Source of the DNA: Saccharopolyspora rectivirgula DSM 43747
GTDB lineage: Bacteria; Actinomycetota; Actinomycetes; Mycobacteriales; Pseudonocardiaceae
Assembly (NCBI RefSeq): GCF_000497205.1
Contig: NZ_AYJW01000001.1
Location: 1-64,000, forward strand
Length of the DNA: 64,000 nt
Direction: 5' to 3'
Position numbers and translations under genes: made by a program. Below the pieces are notes generated by a model. It had not been told where the DNA came from, did no database searches, and saw nothing but the letters and a program-made list of their open reading frames with translations. Below are positions 60,288 to 64,000 of the stretch, piece by piece. Each line of letters starts with the position of its first letter. Position 1 is the stretch's first letter.

Positions 60288-61596
60288 GGGGCGCCTCCTC
60301 GTCTTGCGCACCCTGGCGCGGGATTTCCACGTCTTGCCGCGCCGCGGCGGTGCGGGCGGGGGTGCGGCGTGGCGGTGGTTCCGGTACTTGCAGGTCCAGC
60401 GGCGGAACCGGGTATCCGCTGCCGGACAGCGGGGCGCCTTCCTCCTTCTTCTCCGATCCCCCGCGCTCCGGGATGAGGAAGGTGGCCAGCAGCAGCACGC
60501 CGATCAGCACCGCGACGCCGATCAGCAGCTGGGTGGTGGTGACGGCTTCGCTGGTCCGCAGCGCGCGGATCACCGTCACCACGAGGATCCACAGCAGACT
60601 GAGCGGGACCAGCACCTTCCAGCCCAGGTTCATGAACTGGTCGTAGCGCAACCGGGGCAGCGAACCGCGCAGCCAGACGAAGAAGAACAGGAACGCCAGC
60701 GTCTTGCCGAAGAACCACAGCACCGGCCACCAACCGGTGTTGAGCACCCCGTCGCCGATCAGCGACAGCGGCCACGGCGCGTGCCAGCCACCGAGGAACA
60801 ACGTCGTGGCCAACGCGGAAACGTTGACCATGTTGATGTACTCCGCGAGGAAGAACAGCGCGAACTTCAGCGACGAGTACTCGGTGTGGAAACCGCCGAC
60901 CAGCTCGGATTCCGCTTCCGGCAGGTCGAAGGGGGCCCGGTTGGTCTCGCCGACCATGGAGACCAGGTAGACCAGGAAGCTCAACGGCAGCAGGAAGACG
61001 AACCAGCCGTTCTCCTGGGCGTCCACGATGCCCGCGGTCGAGAGCGTGCCCGCGTACATGATGACCGCGACGAAGGAGAGCCCCATCGCGATCTCGTAGG
61101 AGATGACCTGCGCCGCCGAGCGCAGGGACCCCAGCAGCGGGTACGGCGACCCGGAGGACCAGCCGGCGAGCACGATGCCGTAGACCCCGATCGAAGCGCA
61201 GGCCAGCACCACCAGCAGCCCCACCGGGAGCTCGACCAGCTGCAGCGCGGTGCGCTCCCCGAAGATGGTGACCTCCGGGCCCACCGGGATGACCGAGAAC
61301 GAGACCATCGCCGGCGCGGCCGCGATGACCGGGGCCAGGAAGTACACCCACTTGTCGGCCAGCACCGGGCGGATGTCCTCTTTGAAGGCCAGCTTCAACC
61401 CGTCGGCCAGCGACTGGAGCAACCCGAACGGCCCGGCCCGGTTCGGCCCCGGCCGGTGCTGCATGCGGCCGAGCACCCGTCGTTCCGCCCAGATGCTGAA
61501 CAGGGTCATCAGCACCAGGAAGGCGAAAATGCCGACGACCTTGAGCAGGATCAGCCACAGCGGGTCGTCCGCGAGCAGTTCCGCGGTTGTGGTCAT
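60274..61596 (-). CDS. nuoH: NADH-quinone oxidoreductase subunit H, with C-terminal extension
   Basis: 440 residues. Eight-helix quinone-chamber subunit: [34 protein letters not shown] and the loop [20 protein letters not shown]. The final ~60 residues (after [18 protein letters not shown]) are an Arg/Pro-rich soluble tail that many bacterial NuoH lack. ATG overlaps the nuoG stop. Confidence 0.96.
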   Translation of the reverse strand: MTTTAELLADDPLWLILLKVVGIFAFLVLMTLFSIWAERRVLGRMQHRPGPNRAGPFGLLQSLADGLKLAFKEDIRPVLADKWVYFLAPVIAAAPAMVSFSVIPVGPEVTIFGERTALQLVELPVGLLVVLACASIGVYGIVLAGWSSGSPYPLLGSLRSAAQVISYEIAMGLSFVAVIMYAGTLSTAGIVDAQENGWFVFLLPLSFLVYLVSMVGETNRAPFDLPEAESELVGGFHTEYSSLKFALFFLAEYINMVNVSALATTLFLGGWHAPWPLSLIGDGVLNTGWWPVLWFFGKTLAFLFFFVWLRGSLPRLRYDQFMNLGWKVLVPLSLLWILVVTVIRALRTSEAVTTTQLLIGVAVLIGVLLLATFLIPERGGSEKKEEGAPLSGSGYPVPPLDLQVPEPPPRRTPARTAAARQDVEIPRQGAQDEEAPHGTV

Positions 61597-64000
61597 GCTT
61601 TCCCTCCTGCGTGGCCGTTGCCCGACACGGCGGACAGCGGGGTCACCGCAGCGATGTCAACCACGGCGCCGTGGCCGACACCGAGCCGGCGGTGCACTTC
61701 GGAAGTGCCGGAGTTGCTGGGCACCCACACCACCCCGTGCGGCATCTCGGTGAACTCCACCGGCAGCTGGACGACGCCGCGCGCGGTGCGGATCTCGATC
61801 TCCTGCCCGGGCACCAGGCCGATCTGCTCGGCGGTGCGCGGCGCCAGCACCGCGACCGCGGGCCGGGCGGTGCCCGCCAGGTTCGGTTCGTCGGCCAGCA
61901 GCGCCCCGTTGTCCAGCAGCTGCCGCCAGGTCGCCAGCAGCGCCTGGCCGGGCCCCGGGGTGAGCACCGGGCTGGCCTCCACGTCGGGCCCGGGGACCGG
62001 GCCGCTGTCCCGGGTGCCGATGCGGCTCAGCTCCGCGGCCGCCACCTCCGGGGTCTGGGTGAACAGGTCCACGTCCATTTCGATGGCCAGCGAGTCCAGC
62101 ACGCGGCAGTCGGGGACCTTCCCGGTTCCGTCGATGGTGGTGCGGAATTCCCGACGCCGGCCTTCCCAGTTCAGGTAGCTGCCGGACTTCTCCGTGCTGG
62201 CCGCCACCGGGAGCACCACGTCCGCGTGCTCGGTGACCTCGCTGTGCCGCAGCTCCAGGCTGACGACGAAGTCGACCCGCTGCAGGGCCTGCTCGGCCAG
62301 CTCCGGGTCCGGCAGGTCCTCGATCCCGACCCCGCCGATCAGCAGCCCGGACAACTTCCCCTGCGCGGCCGCGGCGATGATGCCGCTGACGTCCCGCCCC
62401 GGGGTGCTGGGCAGCGCTCCTGGCACGCCCCAGTGCCGCTCGACCTCGGCCCGCGCCACCGGATCGGTGACCAGTCGACCGCCGGGCAGCAGGCTGGGCA
62501 GTGCGCCTGCTTCGATCGCTCCGCGTTCCCCTGCCCGCCGCGGGATCCACGCCGGACGGGCACCGGTGCGCTGCGCGGTCCGCAGCACTTCCGACAGCAG
62601 ACCGGGCACTTCCGCGGCCCGCTCCCCGACGAGCAGCACGGCCCCCGGCTGCCGCAGGGCCTCGACCACGTCGGCCGGCAGGTCCCGCAGCGCCAGCGGT
62701 TCCGAACCGGGCGGGCAGGGCAGGAAGGCACCGGTCGACTTGCCGTTGGCGGCGACGGTCTTGGCCACGCCCGGGGAATTCCACGGTCCCAAGTGGAAGA
62801 CCTTGGTGCCGTGCTTGCGGGCGGCCTTGCGCAACCGGAGGAAGGCGATCGGCGACTCCTCCTCCGGCTCGAAGGCCACGCACAGCACCGCGGGAGCGGA
62901 TTCGAGATCCCGGTAGGTGACCCCGGTGTCCGGTCCGGAAGCGGCCACCACCGCTTCCAGGTACCGCAGCTCCTCCGGGGAGTGCGCCCGGGCCCGGTAG
63001 TCGATGTCGTTGGTGCGCAGGGCGAGCCGGGCGAACTTGGCGTACGCGTAGGCGTCCTCCACGGTCAGCCGCCCACCGGGCAGCACCCCGACGCCGCCCG
63101 CGTCACGGGCCGCCAGCAATCCGTTCGCCGCGGCCTGCAGCGCCTCGGTCCAGGAGGCCGGCTGCAGCTCACCGTCCCGCCGCACCAGCGGCCGCTGGAT
63201 GCGGTCCGCCGCGGTGACGTAGCGGAACGCGAACCTGCCCTTGTCGCAGATCCACTCCTCGTTCACCTCCGGGGCGTCCCCGGCCAGCCGCCGCATCACC
63301 TTGCCGCGCCGCCAGTCGTTGCGGATCTCGCAGCCGGAAGCGCAGTGCTCGCACTGCCCCGGTGTGGAAACCAGGTCGAACGGCCTGGACCGGAACCGGT
63401 ACTGGGCGCTGGTGAGCGCGCCCACCGGGCAGATCTGGATGGTGTTGCCGGAGAAGTAGGACTGGAACGGCTGCTGCTCGCTGACCCCGATCTGCTGGAG
63501 CGCGCCCCGTTCCAGCAGATCGATGAACGGATCACCGGCGATCTGCTGGGAGAAGCGGGTGCACCGCTGGCAGAGCACGCACCGCTCCCGGTCCAGCAGG
63601 ATCTGGCTGGAGATCGGGATCGGTTTGGGGAAGGTGCGCTTGGTCTCGTGGAACCGGGAGTCCGCGCGACCGTGCTTGAGCGCCTGGTTCTGCAGCGGGC
63701 ACTCCCCGCCCTTGTCGCAGATTGGGCAGTCCAGCGGGTGGTTGATCAGCAGCAGTTCCATGACGCCCTGCTGCGCCTTGTCCGCCACCGGCGAGGTCCG
63801 CTGCGTCTTGACCACCATGCCGTCGGCGACCGTCATGGTGCAGGACGCCTGCGGTTTCGGCATCGGCCGGCCGTTCATCTCCACTTCCACCAGGCACTGC
63901 CGGCACGCCCCGGCCGGGTCAAGCAGCGGGTGGTCGCAGAACCGCGGAATGACGATGCCGATCCGCTCCGCGGTGCGGATCAGCAGCTCGCCCTTGGGGG
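61593..64000 (-). CDS. nuoG: NADH-quinone oxidoreductase subunit G (5' end outside the window)
   Basis: About 802 residues of the C-terminal part and most of the N-terminal part are present; the start lies beyond 64000. Visible iron-sulfur ligands: the 2Fe-2S part [20 protein letters not shown], the His-Cys3 motif in [20 protein letters not shown], a 4Fe-4S set in [14 protein letters not shown] with later IQICPVGAL, and an additional one, [11 protein letters not shown], with [12 protein letters not shown]. The molybdopterin-like domain follows. It passes electrons from NADH oxidation along complex I. nuoF and upstream genes are presumably beyond the edge. Confidence 0.96.
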   Translation of the reverse strand, partial: PKGELLIRTAERIGIVIPRFCDHPLLDPAGACRQCLVEVEMNGRPMPKPQASCTMTVADGMVVKTQRTSPVADKAQQGVMELLLINHPLDCPICDKGGECPLQNQALKHGRADSRFHETKRTFPKPIPISSQILLDRERCVLCQRCTRFSQQIAGDPFIDLLERGALQQIGVSEQQPFQSYFSGNTIQICPVGALTSAQYRFRSRPFDLVSTPGQCEHCASGCEIRNDWRRGKVMRRLAGDAPEVNEEWICDKGRFAFRYVTAADRIQRPLVRRDGELQPASWTEALQAAANGLLAARDAGGVGVLPGGRLTVEDAYAYAKFARLALRTNDIDYRARAHSPEELRYLEAVVAASGPDTGVTYRDLESAPAVLCVAFEPEEESPIAFLRLRKAARKHGTKVFHLGPWNSPGVAKTVAANGKSTGAFLPCPPGSEPLALRDLPADVVEALRQPGAVLLVGERAAEVPGLLSEVLRTAQRTGARPAWIPRRAGERGAIEAGALPSLLPGGRLVTDPVARAEVERHWGVPGALPSTPGRDVSGIIAAAAQGKLSGLLIGGVGIEDLPDPELAEQALQRVDFVVSLELRHSEVTEHADVVLPVAASTEKSGSYLNWEGRRREFRTTIDGTGKVPDCRVLDSLAIEMDVDLFTQTPEVAAAELSRIGTRDSGPVPGPDVEASPVLTPGPGQALLATWRQLLDNGALLADEPNLAGTARPAVAVLAPRTAEQIGLVPGQEIEIRTARGVVQLPVEFTEMPHGVVWVPSNSGTSEVHRRLGVGHGAVVDIAAVTPLSAVSGNGHAGGKA

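Overview
The window is high-GC actinobacterial chromosome. It carries a ribosomal-protein and RNA-polymerase region in the actinobacterial order, rpoB starts at TTG, GTG starts are frequent, and there is a full mce lipid-import operon with its own ATPase. Several YbaB/EspC, XRE-DUF5753 and sunset-domain proteins point to Pseudonocardiaceae, perhaps Saccharopolyspora or a relative; this placement is inference, not a database result.

Layout. 1-1430 (minus): start of fusA, then rpsG and rpsL, with a good housekeeping promoter upstream of rpsL. 1530-7150 (minus): an accessory island with a YbaB-like protein, an EspC-like type VII-associated small protein, a frameshifted ADP-ribosylglycohydrolase remnant, and a 1270-residue protein with two divergent ADP-ribosylglycohydrolase domains. 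7300-10241 (plus): three genes, a MocR-type regulator, a Lys/Arg- and coiled-coil-rich small protein, and an XRE-DUF5753 regulator with an obvious operator array. 10353-18138 (minus): rpoC and rpoB with promoter and terminator. 18670-21786 (plus): a large helical-repeat protein with a C-terminal CHAT domain. 21827-33162 (minus): one mce operon (ATPase, two YrbE permeases, MceA-F, two Mce-associated proteins), sitting between rpoB and rplL. 33381-38344 (minus): rplL, rplJ with its L10 leader, rplA, rplK, nusG, secE and tRNA-Trp, interrupted by one plus-strand membrane-protein gene. 38542-41349: an aspartate-type aminotransferase, then hadB, hadA, rpmG, tRNA-Met and tRNA-Thr, an order I recall from mycobacteria except that hadC is missing. 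41413-46216: a membrane GGDEF-EAL protein with a dead GGDEF site, an alpha/beta hydrolase, two small proteins and tRNA-Tyr. 46334-52021: YajQ, a glucose-1-phosphate nucleotidyltransferase, HtpX, a YceI protein, dimethylargininase with a divergent Lrp/AsnC regulator, and a sunset-domain membrane protein. 52182-64000 (minus): a long-chain polyprenyl diphosphate synthase followed in map order by nuoN, M, L, K, J, I, H and the 3' part of nuoG.

How it fits together. Most of the window is core machinery: translation, transcription, protein export (SecE), and respiration (complex I plus a prenyl chain synthase likely to serve menaquinone). Accessory content is concentrated at 1.4-10.3 kb and 18.1-33.2 kb. 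The most unusual objects are the tandem ADP-ribosylglycohydrolase-like protein with altered metal-site motifs beside a decayed third copy, the CHAT protein whose expected catalytic His is Glu, the GGDEF-EAL protein with a destroyed GGDEF site, and the inverted-repeat operators upstream of the MocR and XRE regulators.
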